Positions 36,852-46,582 are shown, numbered from the stretch's first letter. The stretch: 64,000 bases of DNA from Bacteroidia bacterium (GCA_022841465.1 JALHRL010000001.1:62001-126000), one strand, 5' to 3'. A program made the numbers and translations. Notes: a model not told the origin generated them from the sequence alone.

Positions 36852-37916
36852 ATGGCATTATTAGTAAACCGTATTGACAAAAACATTCTTAAGCAAAGGC
36901 TTAAAGAAGAAAGGTTTCAACGTAAAACAATTTCGTTTTACCGTTATGTAAACATCAAAAATCCGCAAGAACTACGCGATGATTTATTTAAAAAATGGGA
37001 TGAGCTGAATTGTTTTGGCCGAATTTATTTGGCAAATGAAGGCATTAATGCACAAATGAGTGTGCCCGAGCAAAATTGGGAAAACTTTAAGGAGCATTTG
37101 TTTAGTTTGCCCTATTTTAAAGAGATTCCGTTTAAACACGCTGTAGATGGCAACGGAAAGTCGTTTTACAAATTAATAGTGAAAGTGCGCAATAAAATTG
37201 TGGCCGATGGTATAAACGATTCGGGTTTTGACCCATCTAATACCGGCAAGTACATGAATGCCGAACAATTTAATGAAGCAATTAGTCACCCCGATACCAT
37301 TGTAATTGATATGCGCAACCACTACGAAAGTGAAGTGGGAAGATTTGAAAGAGCATACTGCCCGGATGCAGATACTTTTAGAGAAGAATTACCCTTAGTA
37401 ATTGAACATTTAAAAGGACAGGAAAACAGAAAAGTATTAATGTATTGTACCGGTGGAATTAGATGCGAAAAAGCCAGTGCTTATTTTAAGTACAAAGGTT
37501 TTAATGAGGTGTATCATTTACATGGTGGAATTATTCAGTACGCAAAAGAAATAAAAGAAAAAAACTTAGAAAGTAAGTTTAAAGGAATAAATTTTGTTTT
37601 TGACGAACGAATTGGAGAACGAATAACCGAAGATGTAATTAGCAACTGTCACCAATGTGGTAAACCAAGCGACAGACACGTAAACTGTAAAAACGACGAC
37701 TGTCATTTGTTATTTATTCAATGCGAAGAGTGCGATACAAAAATGGAAGGATGTTGCACACCAAAATGCCAAGATATAATTCATTTGCCAATTGAAGAAC
37801 AAAGAAAATTAAGAAAAGGAAGAGTTAAAAACGGACCTGAATGCCTTTCTGTTTATAAAAGCAGATTGAGACCGAATTTAGCAGAAATATTAAAAACAGA
37901 AATACAAATTAAATGA
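36852..37916 (+). CDS. trhO: tRNA uridine(34) hydroxylase TrhO (YceA-type rhodanese)
   Basis: A 354-residue TrhO/YceA. An N-terminal ferredoxin-like region (YANEGINAQMS-like LANEGINAQMS) is followed by a rhodanese domain with Cys199 in MYCTGGIRCEKAS. A cysteine-rich C-terminal zinc-like segment follows: NCHQCGKPSDRHVNC, then CEECDTKMEGCCTPKC. It hydroxylates U34 of certain tRNAs using molecular oxygen. The stop overlaps the ATG of the next gene (ATGA), so the two are coupled. It runs divergently from tdh. Confidence 0.92.
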   Translation: MALLVNRIDKNILKQRLKEERFQRKTISFYRYVNIKNPQELRDDLFKKWDELNCFGRIYLANEGINAQMSVPEQNWENFKEHLFSLPYFKEIPFKHAVDGNGKSFYKLIVKVRNKIVADGINDSGFDPSNTGKYMNAEQFNEAISHPDTIVIDMRNHYESEVGRFERAYCPDADTFREELPLVIEHLKGQENRKVLMYCTGGIRCEKASAYFKYKGFNEVYHLHGGIIQYAKEIKEKNLESKFKGINFVFDERIGERITEDVISNCHQCGKPSDRHVNCKNDDCHLLFIQCEECDTKMEGCCTPKCQDIIHLPIEEQRKLRKGRVKNGPECLSVYKSRLRPNLAEILKTEIQIK

Positions 37917-38443
37917 AAAAAATAATTTCTTTATTGTTGATTATAGTAGCTATTGCTTCTTGCAAAAAAACAAAAGAAACTGTTGATGAGTTCACTCAGT
38001 TTGATTTGAGCTACACTACAAATTTTACGGTTCCTGCATCAGGTGCAACTATTAATGTTCCCGCAGATTTTATTACACCTGACATACCTACAAATACAAG
38101 CTCATCCTATCCTAATAATAAAACAGCAGTTAGTTTAATAGATGAGGTAAAACTTACAAAATTTAATGTTAGTGCTGATACTAGTAATTTCGATTATTTA
38201 AAATCACTTAGCATTTTTATTCAAGCGAGCGGATTGCCGGAAGTGCAAATAGCCACAAACACAATGGTTCCAACCGGCGTTACAAATTTTGATATGGCAT
38301 TAAATGATGTGAATATAAAAGATTATCTTTCAAAAAGTAATTTTAAATTGCGTATGAATGTTACTATTGACGGAGCAATAACTACTGATCAAAAAATGAA
38401 GTTAAACCAAACCATGCATGTGGTTGCAAAACTATTAAAATAA
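37913..38443 (+). CDS. Predicted lipoprotein, unknown
   Basis: A 176-residue lipoprotein: MKKIISLLLIIVAIASC with the lipobox cysteine at residue 17, then KKTKE. The mature part is Thr/Ser/Asn-rich and beta-like, without a recognised family. It starts inside the trhO stop (ATGA overlap) and ends 1 base before hmgA, so it is embedded in an operon with them. Function unknown. Confidence 0.75.
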   Translation: MKKIISLLLIIVAIASCKKTKETVDEFTQFDLSYTTNFTVPASGATINVPADFITPDIPTNTSSSYPNNKTAVSLIDEVKLTKFNVSADTSNFDYLKSLSIFIQASGLPEVQIATNTMVPTGVTNFDMALNDVNIKDYLSKSNFKLRMNVTIDGAITTDQKMKLNQTMHVVAKLLK

Positions 38444-38444
38444 T

Positions 38445-39602
38445 ATGCCAATCTATCATAAACTTGGAGAGTTTCCACAAAAAAGACACGTAGTGTTTCA
38501 GGATAAAAATCAGAAACACCGCTACGAACAATTATTCGGAACCGAAGGGTTTAGCGGATTTTCTTCGCTACTTTACCATGTGAATCGCCCAACTCAGGTA
38601 AAAGAAATTTTACGCAGTTATGATGTAAAACCAAAAATTGCCATAGATAAAAACATCAAGGCCTTATTACTAAAAGGTTTTCAAATTAAACCAACTGCCG
38701 ATTTTTTAGAGAGCAGAAAAACAGTTTTAATAAACAGCGATTGTTCTATTGGTTTAGCGGCACCGCAAGAAAGCATGAAAAATTATTTCTACAAAAATGC
38801 CGATGCCGATGAAATGATTTTTATTCATAAAGGAAAAGGAACCCTACGAACATTTATGGGAAATATTCCTTTTGAGTATGGCGATTATTTAATTATTCCT
38901 AGAGGAATGATTTATCAAATGGATTTTGAAACAAAAGATAACCGTATTTTTTATGTAGAAAGTTTTGCGCCATTTTATACACCTAAACGATATAAAAACG
39001 CATCAGGGCAGTTACTGGAACATTCTCCTTTTTGCGAACGCGATTTTAAATTGCCTCAGGAATTGGAAACGCACGATGAGAAAGGTGATTTTTTAATTAA
39101 AATAAAAAAAGAAGGAATGATGCACGACGTAGTTTATGCAACTCATCCTTTTGATGTGGTTGGTTGGGACGGCTATAATTTTCCTTGGGGATTTTCTATT
39201 CATAATTTTGAACCTTTAACCGGCCGTGTGCATCAACCACCTCCGGTACATCAAACTTTTGAAACTTCTACCTTTGTGGTTTGTTCATTTTGTCCGCGTT
39301 TATACGATTATCACCCACAAGCAATTCCGGCTCCATACAATCACAGCAACATTGATAGCGATGAGGTATTGTATTATGTTGACGGAGATTTTATGAGCAG
39401 AAATAATATTGAACAAGGCCATATTACTTTACATCCAAAAGGCATACCTCACGGGCCTGCACCGGGAGCAATGGAAAGAAGCATTGGCCAAAAAGAAACA
39501 CAAGAACTGGCAGTAATGGTAGATACTTTTAAACCTTTAATGGTAACGGAAGATGCGATGGCAATTGACGACGGGAAATATTACAAGAGTTGGGTAGAGT
39601 AG
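38445..39602 (+). CDS. hmgA: Homogentisate 1,2-dioxygenase
   Basis: A 385-residue protein of the homogentisate dioxygenase (cupin) family. It begins MPIYHKLGEFPQKRH and has the iron-site region GRVHQPPPVHQTFETS and the C-terminal LHPKGIPHGPAPG. It opens the ring of homogentisate to maleylacetoacetate in tyrosine and phenylalanine breakdown. Immediately upstream are the lipoprotein gene and trhO; downstream, after 151 bases, is hpd, which makes its substrate. Maleylacetoacetate isomerase and fumarylacetoacetase are not in the window. Confidence 0.93.
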   Translation: MPIYHKLGEFPQKRHVVFQDKNQKHRYEQLFGTEGFSGFSSLLYHVNRPTQVKEILRSYDVKPKIAIDKNIKALLLKGFQIKPTADFLESRKTVLINSDCSIGLAAPQESMKNYFYKNADADEMIFIHKGKGTLRTFMGNIPFEYGDYLIIPRGMIYQMDFETKDNRIFYVESFAPFYTPKRYKNASGQLLEHSPFCERDFKLPQELETHDEKGDFLIKIKKEGMMHDVVYATHPFDVVGWDGYNFPWGFSIHNFEPLTGRVHQPPPVHQTFETSTFVVCSFCPRLYDYHPQAIPAPYNHSNIDSDEVLYYVDGDFMSRNNIEQGHITLHPKGIPHGPAPGAMERSIGQKETQELAVMVDTFKPLMVTEDAMAIDDGKYYKSWVE

Positions 39603-39753
39603 AAGGGATGAATTTTGAATTGAGTAGGAAATGACATCGAAAGTTTTAAAAAATAAATTAGAATTAAAAGCTATCGCAATGGCAATGTTTTCTTCGAAAC
39701 ACTTTCTCTATTCACTTTAAAAAAATAAATTATCAAATTAACTAATTAAAAAA

Positions 39754-40914
39754 ATGGCAAAAGAAATAAAAAATGTAGAATACGGTTTAGAAAAAATATT
39801 TGAAGGAGCGCAAGATTTTCTTCCCTTATTAGGAACCGATTATGTAGAATTTTATGTGGGTAACGCAAAACAATCGGCCCATTATTATAAAACTGCTTTT
39901 GGCTTTCAGTCTTTTGCTTACGCAGGATTAGAAACCGGATTAAAAGACAGAACATCTTATGTTTTAAAGCAAGATAAAATTAAATTAATATTAACCACTG
40001 CTTTAAAAAGCGATTCGCCTATAGGTGAACACGTAAAAAAGCACGGCGATGGTGTTAAAGTAATTGCATTGTGGGTTGAAGATGCGCGTAAAGCTTTTGA
40101 GGAAACCACCAAACGTGGCGCAAAGGTATATATGGAGCCAACCGTTGAGAAAGATGAAAATGGAGAAGTGGTTCGTGCCGGAATTTATACTTATGGAGAA
40201 ACCGTACACATGTTTGTAGAGCGTAAAAATTACAAAGGAACTTTTTTACCGGGCTTTAGAGAGTGGAAGAGTGATTACAACCCAACACCGGTTGGTTTAA
40301 AGTTTATTGACCACATGGTGGGTAACGTAGGTTGGAACCAAATGAACCCAACCGTTAAGTGGTACGAAGAGGTGATGGGCTTTGTAAATTTTTTAAGTTT
40401 TGACGATAAGCAAATTCATACGGAATACTCTGCTTTAATGAGTAAGGTGATGAGCAACGGAAATGGCCGCATAAAATTCCCGATTAACGAACCTGCAAAA
40501 GGAAATAAAAAATCGCAAATTGAAGAGTATATTGAATTTTACGAAGGCGCAGGAGTACAACACTTAGCTTTGGCAACAGATGATATTATTAAAACCGTAG
40601 GCGAATTAAAAGCGCGCGGTGTGGAGTTTTTACCACCTCCGCCACAAGCGTATTACGATGATATCCCGAAGCGTTTAGGCGTTCATAAAGACATGATGAA
40701 GGAAGACATTAAGGAATTGCAAAAACTTTCCATATTGGTTGATGCAGATGAAGAAGGATATCTGTTACAAATATTTACCAAACCGGTGGAAGACAGACCA
40801 ACCTTGTTTTATGAAATAATACAACGTATGGGTGCAAAAGGTTTTGGTGCCGGAAATTTTAAAGCTTTGTTTGAAAGTATAGAAAGAGAGCAGGCATTGA
40901 GAGGAACATTGTAG
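39754..40914 (+). CDS. hpd: 4-hydroxyphenylpyruvate dioxygenase
   Basis: A 386-residue HPPD with two vicinal-oxygen-chelate domains. The Fe(II) ligands appear to be His187 (FIDHMVGN), His270 (VQHLALATDD) and Glu354 (LFYEIIQRMG), in family-like spacing, and the C-terminal GFGAGNFKALFESIE is typical. It converts 4-hydroxyphenylpyruvate to homogentisate. With hmgA it provides two consecutive steps of tyrosine catabolism. A hairpin terminator follows the stop. Confidence 0.96.
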   Translation: MAKEIKNVEYGLEKIFEGAQDFLPLLGTDYVEFYVGNAKQSAHYYKTAFGFQSFAYAGLETGLKDRTSYVLKQDKIKLILTTALKSDSPIGEHVKKHGDGVKVIALWVEDARKAFEETTKRGAKVYMEPTVEKDENGEVVRAGIYTYGETVHMFVERKNYKGTFLPGFREWKSDYNPTPVGLKFIDHMVGNVGWNQMNPTVKWYEEVMGFVNFLSFDDKQIHTEYSALMSKVMSNGNGRIKFPINEPAKGNKKSQIEEYIEFYEGAGVQHLALATDDIIKTVGELKARGVEFLPPPPQAYYDDIPKRLGVHKDMMKEDIKELQKLSILVDADEEGYLLQIFTKPVEDRPTLFYEIIQRMGAKGFGAGNFKALFESIEREQALRGTL

Positions 40915-40959
40915 AAGCAGTGATAAGACAAAAGGATTTAATATCTGTCTATTATATTT

Positions 40960-40987
40960 AAGAAGTCATCCTTAAGGATGGCTTCTT
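40960..40987 (+). terminator. Terminator after hpd
   Basis: AAGAAGTCATCC, loop TTAA, GGATGGCTTCTT: a 12-bp stem with one G-U pair, then TTAGTTTTTT on the plus strand. It touches the stop of the convergent lipoprotein gene and may serve both. Confidence 0.85.
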
Positions 40988-41739
40988 TAGTTTTTTATAA
41001 CCACCTTTTTGGTGAAGTTTAATTCTTGACTAAACTTAAAATCTTTGCCCTCAATTTTTACACCGTGTGCGTTCTCAATAATTAATGAAACATAAGCGGT
41101 GCTAGAGGTACTAAGCGCTAGTAAATTACTATTGGTAAAGGCAACTGTATCTGAGCCAACACCTAATGACTTAGTGAAAATTTTTGGACCAAGCGGCATA
41201 CCGTCTGAAATAAAAACAGTAGCGCCAGTAGCATTGGCAATTTCATTTATATACATTGTAAATCCTATGGCTTTACTAACAGTATCGGGCACACCCATGA
41301 AAGAAGTGTAAGTGGGTTTATCTTTTAAATTTTTGTAGTTAAACGATGGAATATCGTTTGCACCAACTACTACCCAACTTTCTGTTGAAATACTTACCGG
41401 CGTTTTGGTATAGTAATAAGGCGCACCAAAAAACAGAAGTGTATCGGTTTTATTAAACACTACATTACTTACTGTAACCGATTTTGCTGCATCTGCTATT
41501 GCAACCGGTTGATTTGAAAAGTACGCACTTGCTCTTACTACGTTTATTGTACCGGTGTTAGAAACCGTTGTAGAAAAACTTGTTTTTAATATTCCATTAA
41601 AGATAGTTGCCGCACTTGCAGAACAATTAGTGCAGCCGGTGTTGGGGTCAATATCCGGATCTTCCGCTTCTTTTTTACAAGCAATAAATGCTACAACCAA
41701 AACAAAGGCAACAACAACTTTATTTGATAAAATTTTCAT
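40987..41739 (-). CDS. Predicted lipoprotein, unknown
   Basis: A 250-residue lipoprotein from the ATG at 41739. A signal of the form MKILSNKVVVAFVLVVAFIAC is followed by KKEAEDPDIDPNTGCTNC, placing a second and third cysteine close to the lipid anchor. The rest is Thr/Ser/Val-rich with a beta pattern. No family is recognised. It is downstream of the amidase gene (24-base gap) and may be cotranscribed, although a TACCTTTG box lies just upstream. Confidence 0.72.
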   Translation of the reverse strand: MKILSNKVVVAFVLVVAFIACKKEAEDPDIDPNTGCTNCSASAATIFNGILKTSFSTTVSNTGTINVVRASAYFSNQPVAIADAAKSVTVSNVVFNKTDTLLFFGAPYYYTKTPVSISTESWVVVGANDIPSFNYKNLKDKPTYTSFMGVPDTVSKAIGFTMYINEIANATGATVFISDGMPLGPKIFTKSLGVGSDTVAFTNSNLLALSTSSTAYVSLIIENAHGVKIEGKDFKFSQELNFTKKVVIKN

Positions 41740-41748
41740 GTATACCAA

Positions 41749-41756
41749 CAAAGGTA
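41749..41756 (-). promoter_or_regulatory. TACCTTTG box 9 bases before a lipoprotein start
   Basis: On the minus strand TACCTTTG matches TAnnTTTG and is nine bases before the ATG at 41739. It lies in the 24-base gap after the amidase stop. No clear -33 TTG. Confidence 0.35.
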
Positions 41757-41762
41757 GTTAAT

Positions 41763-43259
41763 TTATTGGTTCTGCGGTTTGTTTTCAGATAGGCGTTTGG
41801 CCTCGTTAACATCTATACGTTCGCCATCTTTAAATGCTACCACAAAGCAATCGGCAAAACCATTTTGCCTTAAATAGTTTTGATGTGTTATGGCTTCTGC
41901 AATAGTGGTAAAACTACCGGATGTGTATTTTAAAGTTGAGTTTACTTTGTAGTAAGATCCGTTTACAATAGGGTTAAATTTATTTTCTTTTAAGTTTAGT
42001 TCGGCTATACTGCTTGCAAACTGAACCTTAAACAAAACTTCTTGTTTTATTTTGCTTTCCGGTTTTTGTGGTTCAGTTTCAAATTGCTTTACAACCTGCG
42101 TTACTGTATCTTTTGCTTTTTCAGTTTGTTTAAGGGGCTCTGTTGTTTTTGTTTCAACAGCAACAATTGTTTCTTTTTTTACTTCGGTTGGTTTTACCTC
42201 ATTTGTTTTTACTATCGAATCTTTTTTTACTTCTTCTTCCGGCTCCTCTTCATCGTTATTCTTTTTTTGTCCGGGAATATTTCCTGCTTTAATATTTTCA
42301 TTTTCTAAAGGCTCTTGATTTTCTATATCATCGTCGTAATTTCTTTTATTCCCTTCTACTTCATCCTTGTATTTTCTTAATCCCCTGTAAATTGCTTTCG
42401 ATATATAATCTTGTCCTTTTCCACTTGCTAAAAACTCTTCTTCTAAAGGGTTGGTTAAGTAACCAATTTCGGTTAATATACTGGGCATTGCGGTGCGCCA
42501 CAAAACCCAAATACTTTGGCGGTGCACCCCTTTATCAACTCTGCCTGCTTTTGATTTGTATTCTTCTTGAATTTTAAGTGCAAGATTGGCGCTTTGTATT
42601 ACGTAAGCACTGGTGTAATTGCTCATAATAATGTAACTTTCTTCACTATCCGGGTCAAAACCTTCGTATTTAGTTTGGTAATCATCTTCTAAATAAATTA
42701 CGGAGTTTTCACGGGTGGCTACCTTCATTTTTCCCTCTTCGTTTTTTAACCCCATTACATAGGTTTCAGAACCAAAGGGAATGGGGTTGGTGGTTTCAAC
42801 AGGCACCAATTTTCCTTTGGTGTTTTTACGCATTTTTACTTTTTTCTTACCTGTTTTAGGATCTTTATACATCACTACTTTACCAGCAGCATTGCAGTGT
42901 ATAGAAATAAACAAATCTGCTTTTGCCTTATTGGCTATTTGGGCACGCTCTTCTAAATCAACAAAAATATCGGTAGTTCGGGTATAAATTACCTTTACAT
43001 CTTTCATGTTTGCCTCTATAAGCTTACCTAATTTTAATGCAACGCTAAGGGAAATATCTTTTTCTTTACTGTGCACACCATTACAACCGGGGTCTTTTCC
43101 ACCATGCCCGGCATCAATAACAATAATTTTTATTGCGCCCGTTTTAGCTTTAGCAACTTTGGATGTAAAGGCATATAGTGCTGTAAATAAGGGAATTAAT
43201 AACAGCAGGTATTTAATATTTTTAACCTTTAATAGCACAATTTGTAGAGGCTTTATCAA
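41763..43259 (-). CDS. N-acetylmuramoyl-L-alanine amidase with C-terminal SPOR-like domain
   Basis: A 498-residue amidase_3 protein. A hydrophobic N-terminus (YLLLLIPLFTALYAF) acts as signal or anchor. The zinc amidase domain has IDAGHGGKDPG (about 48-58), LFISIHCNAA and the later Glu-containing SILTEIGYLTNP. A long Glu/Lys/Thr/Pro linker follows, then a C-terminal SPOR-like region (LFKVQFASS, FADCFVVAFKDGERI) that could bind denuded peptidoglycan. It cleaves peptides from glycan strands, for example in daughter-cell separation. The start is TTG, since no ATG is present upstream of the amidase core. It is divergent from lptD. Confidence 0.9.
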   Translation of the reverse strand: MIKPLQIVLLKVKNIKYLLLLIPLFTALYAFTSKVAKAKTGAIKIIVIDAGHGGKDPGCNGVHSKEKDISLSVALKLGKLIEANMKDVKVIYTRTTDIFVDLEERAQIANKAKADLFISIHCNAAGKVVMYKDPKTGKKKVKMRKNTKGKLVPVETTNPIPFGSETYVMGLKNEEGKMKVATRENSVIYLEDDYQTKYEGFDPDSEESYIIMSNYTSAYVIQSANLALKIQEEYKSKAGRVDKGVHRQSIWVLWRTAMPSILTEIGYLTNPLEEEFLASGKGQDYISKAIYRGLRKYKDEVEGNKRNYDDDIENQEPLENENIKAGNIPGQKKNNDEEEPEEEVKKDSIVKTNEVKPTEVKKETIVAVETKTTEPLKQTEKAKDTVTQVVKQFETEPQKPESKIKQEVLFKVQFASSIAELNLKENKFNPIVNGSYYKVNSTLKYTSGSFTTIAEAITHQNYLRQNGFADCFVVAFKDGERIDVNEAKRLSENKPQNQ

Positions 43260-43264
43260 TTAGG

Positions 43265-43295
43265 TTTGTAGCTTTGTGAGTTCTGTATAAATTTA
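43265..43295 (+). promoter_or_regulatory. Possible lptD promoter with palindromic -7 region
   Basis: TTTG (43265-43268), a 19-base gap and TAAATTTA (43288-43295) fit TTG-N19-TAnnTTTA, with A instead of G at the last position. The -7 region is part of a perfect palindrome TATAAATTTATA (43286-43297) and could also serve the divergent amidase gene. It lies 10 bases before the TTG start of lptD. Confidence 0.4.
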
Positions 43296-43305
43296 TATCA
43301 AACCT

Positions 43306-45846
43306 TTGAATTGGGGCAGGCATACTTTTTTATTTTTCTTATACGCGGTGTTAATATCTTATGCCCGTGTATACGGCCAAACCGCCCCGGCCGATACCAT
43401 AAAAAAAGTTAATGCAGATACTTTAAGCGAATCACAAACATTAGAAGCTAAAATAGAATACAAAGCAAACGATTCTATTGTGTATTTATCGGAAAAGAAA
43501 ATTGCCCTGTTGTATGGCGAAGCAAATGTGTTGTATGAAAGCATGAACATGACCGCTGAGGTTATTGAAATTGATTACTCCACTAATTTAATAACAGCGT
43601 ATGGCTTAAAAGACACAACCGGAAAGTTATATGGAACCCCTGTTTTTAAAGATGGTGAGCAAGAAATGAATGCCGAAAAAATAATGTTTAACCTTAAAAC
43701 TAAAAAAGGAAAAATATACAATGCACTAACCAAACAAGGTGAATTATTGGTATATGGAAGTGAAATTAAACGCGATAGTAACAATGTAATTTACATGAAG
43801 AACATGAAGTGTATACCTTGTGAACATGCAGATGGACGAACTGTTTTTAGAGCTACGAAGGCAAAAATTATTCCGAATGATAAAATTATTACCGGCCCTG
43901 TTTATTTAGAAGTAGGAGGTGTGCCAACTCCACTAGGCTTGCCATTTGGGTATTTTCCGAATACTAAAAAGCGACACAACGGAATATTAATTCCGTTTTT
44001 TGGAAACAGCCCTAACCAAGGTTTTAACTTAAGAGACGGAGGCTTTTACGTGGGAATAAACGATAAAACCGATTTAATAATTAGAGGAGATATTTATTCT
44101 AACGGAAGTTGGGCCATTAGAACAACTAATAATTACAATGTTATTTATAAAGCAGTAGGTTCTGTAAACCTTGGTTTTAGCCAGTTTAACATTGGTGATA
44201 AAGATATACCCGATCAGTTTTCTAAGCAAAATTCGTATAGCATTAGTTGGGTTCATAAGCAAGACAATAAAAATAACCCCACCATCAATTTTGGAGCCAA
44301 TGTAAATTATCAAAATCAAAAATATAATAAATTTAACGCCATAAATACCGGGCAATATTTAACTAACACTTTTCAATCAAACATTAATTTCAGTAAATCG
44401 TTTAAGTTTGGCTCACTAAACACCAATGCAACACATAACCAAAACACCAACACAAGCCAGGTAGACATTTCATTTCCGCAATTAACTTTTAACGTAAACC
44501 GTTTTTTCCCTTTTAAACGAGAAAACGCAGTAAGACAAAATATATTCGATAAAATTGGAGTAAATTATTTATTTGAAGCACGCAATACCTTAAGTGGAGC
44601 CGATTCAACTTTGTTTAAAGGAGATATTGAAAAGAAAATGAAATATGGCATTAGGCACAGTTTACCAATTTCAACAAACTTTAATTTGTTTAAATACATT
44701 ACCATTACACCGGCATTAAATTTAACTTCGGTAATGTATACCAAAAGCATTAATAAACGATTTATTGCAAATGCACCAATTGACCAGCGAATTCAAACAG
44801 ATACCATTAATGGTTTTGTTGCCGGTTACGATGCAAACTTTAGCACATCTATGAACACGAAGGTGTTTTTTGATTATTCGTATAAGCGAGGAAAAGTAAA
44901 ACAAATTCGTCATTTATTAATACCCACATTAACGTATGTTTTTAGACCCGATTTAGGAGAAGAGCAATATGGCTTTTGGAAGAAAGTACAAACGGATACA
45001 TTAGGAAATACAACAAATTACAGTATTTTTCAAAACAGCTTGTTTCAAGGGCCGGCGGCAGGAAAGCAAAACAGTTTAAATTTCAATTTAAATAATAATT
45101 TAGAAGCAAAGGTAAAACAACAAACCGATACCGGTGTAATTTATAAAAAGGCAGTGCTTATTCAAAACCTTGGCATAAGCGGAGGCTACAATTTTGCGTT
45201 AGACAGCATGCATATGAGCCAAATTGGTGTTACTGCAAGGAATAAAATTTGGAAATTTTTTGATTTAGTTGTGGCCGCTAATTTTGATCCATATGGATAT
45301 AAAATTAATACAGAAACCAATCAAGTTATTCGGGTGAAACAATATGCTTATAATTACAACAATGAGCTAATGCGATTTTTAAATGCAAATTTTGCGGTTA
45401 ATGCTACCTTTGGAAGTAACGATTTGGTAATTGCAAAAAAAGCAAAAGAAGCACCTAATTTAACTAATGCTGCAGAACGTGGGGCAACAATTGATCCCAA
45501 GACGCCGGAAGAGAAACTAGCCTGGAATTTATCGATGTTTTATAATTTAACTTTAGACAACCAAGACCCCCGAAATTTAAAAACCATACAAACATTAAAC
45601 TTTAATGGCGATTTTAAACCAACAAAGTATTGGAAAGTTGGAATAACTAGCGGATATGATTTTGTAAACAAGCAATTAAGCTATACCAGTTTTGATATTT
45701 ACCGCGATTTAAAATGTTGGGAGGCACGCATTGGTTGGGTGCCTTTTGGGTTCAGAAAAAGCTATACCATAACGCTAAATTTAAAATCATCTATGTTTAG
45801 CGATATTAAAATCCCTCGTCAAAGACAGTGGTATGATAATAATTAA
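43306..45846 (+). CDS. lptD: LptD-family LPS assembly outer-membrane protein
   Basis: An 846-residue LptD/OstA homologue of the Bacteroidota type. A signal peptide (ending VYG, then Gln) precedes an N-terminal beta-jelly-roll (YEANDSIVYLSEKK-like KANDSIVYLSEKKIALLYGEA). A two-cysteine segment MKCIPCEHADG follows, then GVPTPLGLPFGYFPNTKK, then a C-terminal barrel ending WEARIGWVPFGFRKS. LptD inserts lipopolysaccharide into the outer leaflet. The start is TTG (in-frame at 43306), close to the promoter. It runs divergently from the amidase gene across 46 bases. Confidence 0.85.
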   Translation: MNWGRHTFLFFLYAVLISYARVYGQTAPADTIKKVNADTLSESQTLEAKIEYKANDSIVYLSEKKIALLYGEANVLYESMNMTAEVIEIDYSTNLITAYGLKDTTGKLYGTPVFKDGEQEMNAEKIMFNLKTKKGKIYNALTKQGELLVYGSEIKRDSNNVIYMKNMKCIPCEHADGRTVFRATKAKIIPNDKIITGPVYLEVGGVPTPLGLPFGYFPNTKKRHNGILIPFFGNSPNQGFNLRDGGFYVGINDKTDLIIRGDIYSNGSWAIRTTNNYNVIYKAVGSVNLGFSQFNIGDKDIPDQFSKQNSYSISWVHKQDNKNNPTINFGANVNYQNQKYNKFNAINTGQYLTNTFQSNINFSKSFKFGSLNTNATHNQNTNTSQVDISFPQLTFNVNRFFPFKRENAVRQNIFDKIGVNYLFEARNTLSGADSTLFKGDIEKKMKYGIRHSLPISTNFNLFKYITITPALNLTSVMYTKSINKRFIANAPIDQRIQTDTINGFVAGYDANFSTSMNTKVFFDYSYKRGKVKQIRHLLIPTLTYVFRPDLGEEQYGFWKKVQTDTLGNTTNYSIFQNSLFQGPAAGKQNSLNFNLNNNLEAKVKQQTDTGVIYKKAVLIQNLGISGGYNFALDSMHMSQIGVTARNKIWKFFDLVVAANFDPYGYKINTETNQVIRVKQYAYNYNNELMRFLNANFAVNATFGSNDLVIAKKAKEAPNLTNAAERGATIDPKTPEEKLAWNLSMFYNLTLDNQDPRNLKTIQTLNFNGDFKPTKYWKVGITSGYDFVNKQLSYTSFDIYRDLKCWEARIGWVPFGFRKSYTITLNLKSSMFSDIKIPRQRQWYDNN

Positions 45847-45941
45847 ATCAGAAAAAACAAATCGCTTTATTATAATAGCGATAAGTTTAGCAAGGAAAAA
45901 TCAATGCACCACTTAACGAAGAGTAATTAAGAGAAATAAAT

Positions 45942-46556
45942 TTACTCTAAGCGCTTAATGGTACAACCAATAGATTTGGTTTCTTGAGTTTTTGGCGTAT
46001 CGCCTTTAACAACAGCTACTAACGCATCTTTTAAATAAAAAGTTTTTACGGCAGCAGCATCTTTCACATTATCATCGATGGCGCCTTTATATGCTAAACC
46101 TTTTGCGTTAAATAAAAAACATTGAGGTGTACGGGTAGCACCAAACGCATCGGCTAATTTACTTTTTTCATCAACCGTATAAGGGCATTTTAAACCTTGT
46201 TTTTGATAGTATTTTGTCATTTCCTCAAAACTATCCTCTTCTGTACGTTGTGCTTCATTGCTATTTATAATAACACAACCAATGCCATTTGCTAAACAGT
46301 AATCAGAATATTCCTTAATTCTTTTTTCACTAAGTTTTACATACGGACAAGTATTGCAACTAAAAATCACTAATAAACCCTTAGCGGTTTTGCTTTCTGC
46401 CAGTGAAATAGATTTTCCTGAAACATCTTTCATTTTATAATCAGCCATTGGTATGGAAGCATTAATAGCAATTTCTTCACCCGAAAGTGATTTAACAAAT
46501 GAAAACAAACCTAAGCTAATAATTCCTGCAGAAGCAAATAATAATAGTTTTTTCAT
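45942..46556 (-). CDS. Exported thioredoxin-like (AhpC/TSA-type) protein
   Basis: A 204-residue protein with a signal peptide or anchor (MKKLLLFASAGIISLGLFSF) and a thioredoxin-like fold. The active site CNTCPYVKLSE carries a CxxC pair, followed by GIGCVIINSNEAQRTEEDS and GATRTPQCFLF, with the cis-Pro (TP) of the fold. It is expected to act in the periplasm as a thiol-disulfide exchange or peroxidase-like protein. Its partner is unknown. A weak TAACTTTG box lies 26 bases before the ATG. Confidence 0.8.
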   Translation of the reverse strand: MKKLLLFASAGIISLGLFSFVKSLSGEEIAINASIPMADYKMKDVSGKSISLAESKTAKGLLVIFSCNTCPYVKLSEKRIKEYSDYCLANGIGCVIINSNEAQRTEEDSFEEMTKYYQKQGLKCPYTVDEKSKLADAFGATRTPQCFLFNAKGLAYKGAIDDNVKDAAAVKTFYLKDALVAVVKGDTPKTQETKSIGCTIKRLE

Positions 46557-46582
46557 AACAGTAACAATTTAAATGATTACCT

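Noticed and set aside
42042-42318. Two cysteine/Phe-rich plus-strand ORFs in the amidase linker
   Set aside because: They result from the Glu/Lys-rich linker codons read on the other strand (Phe/Ser/Cys), and do not form a recognisable protein.
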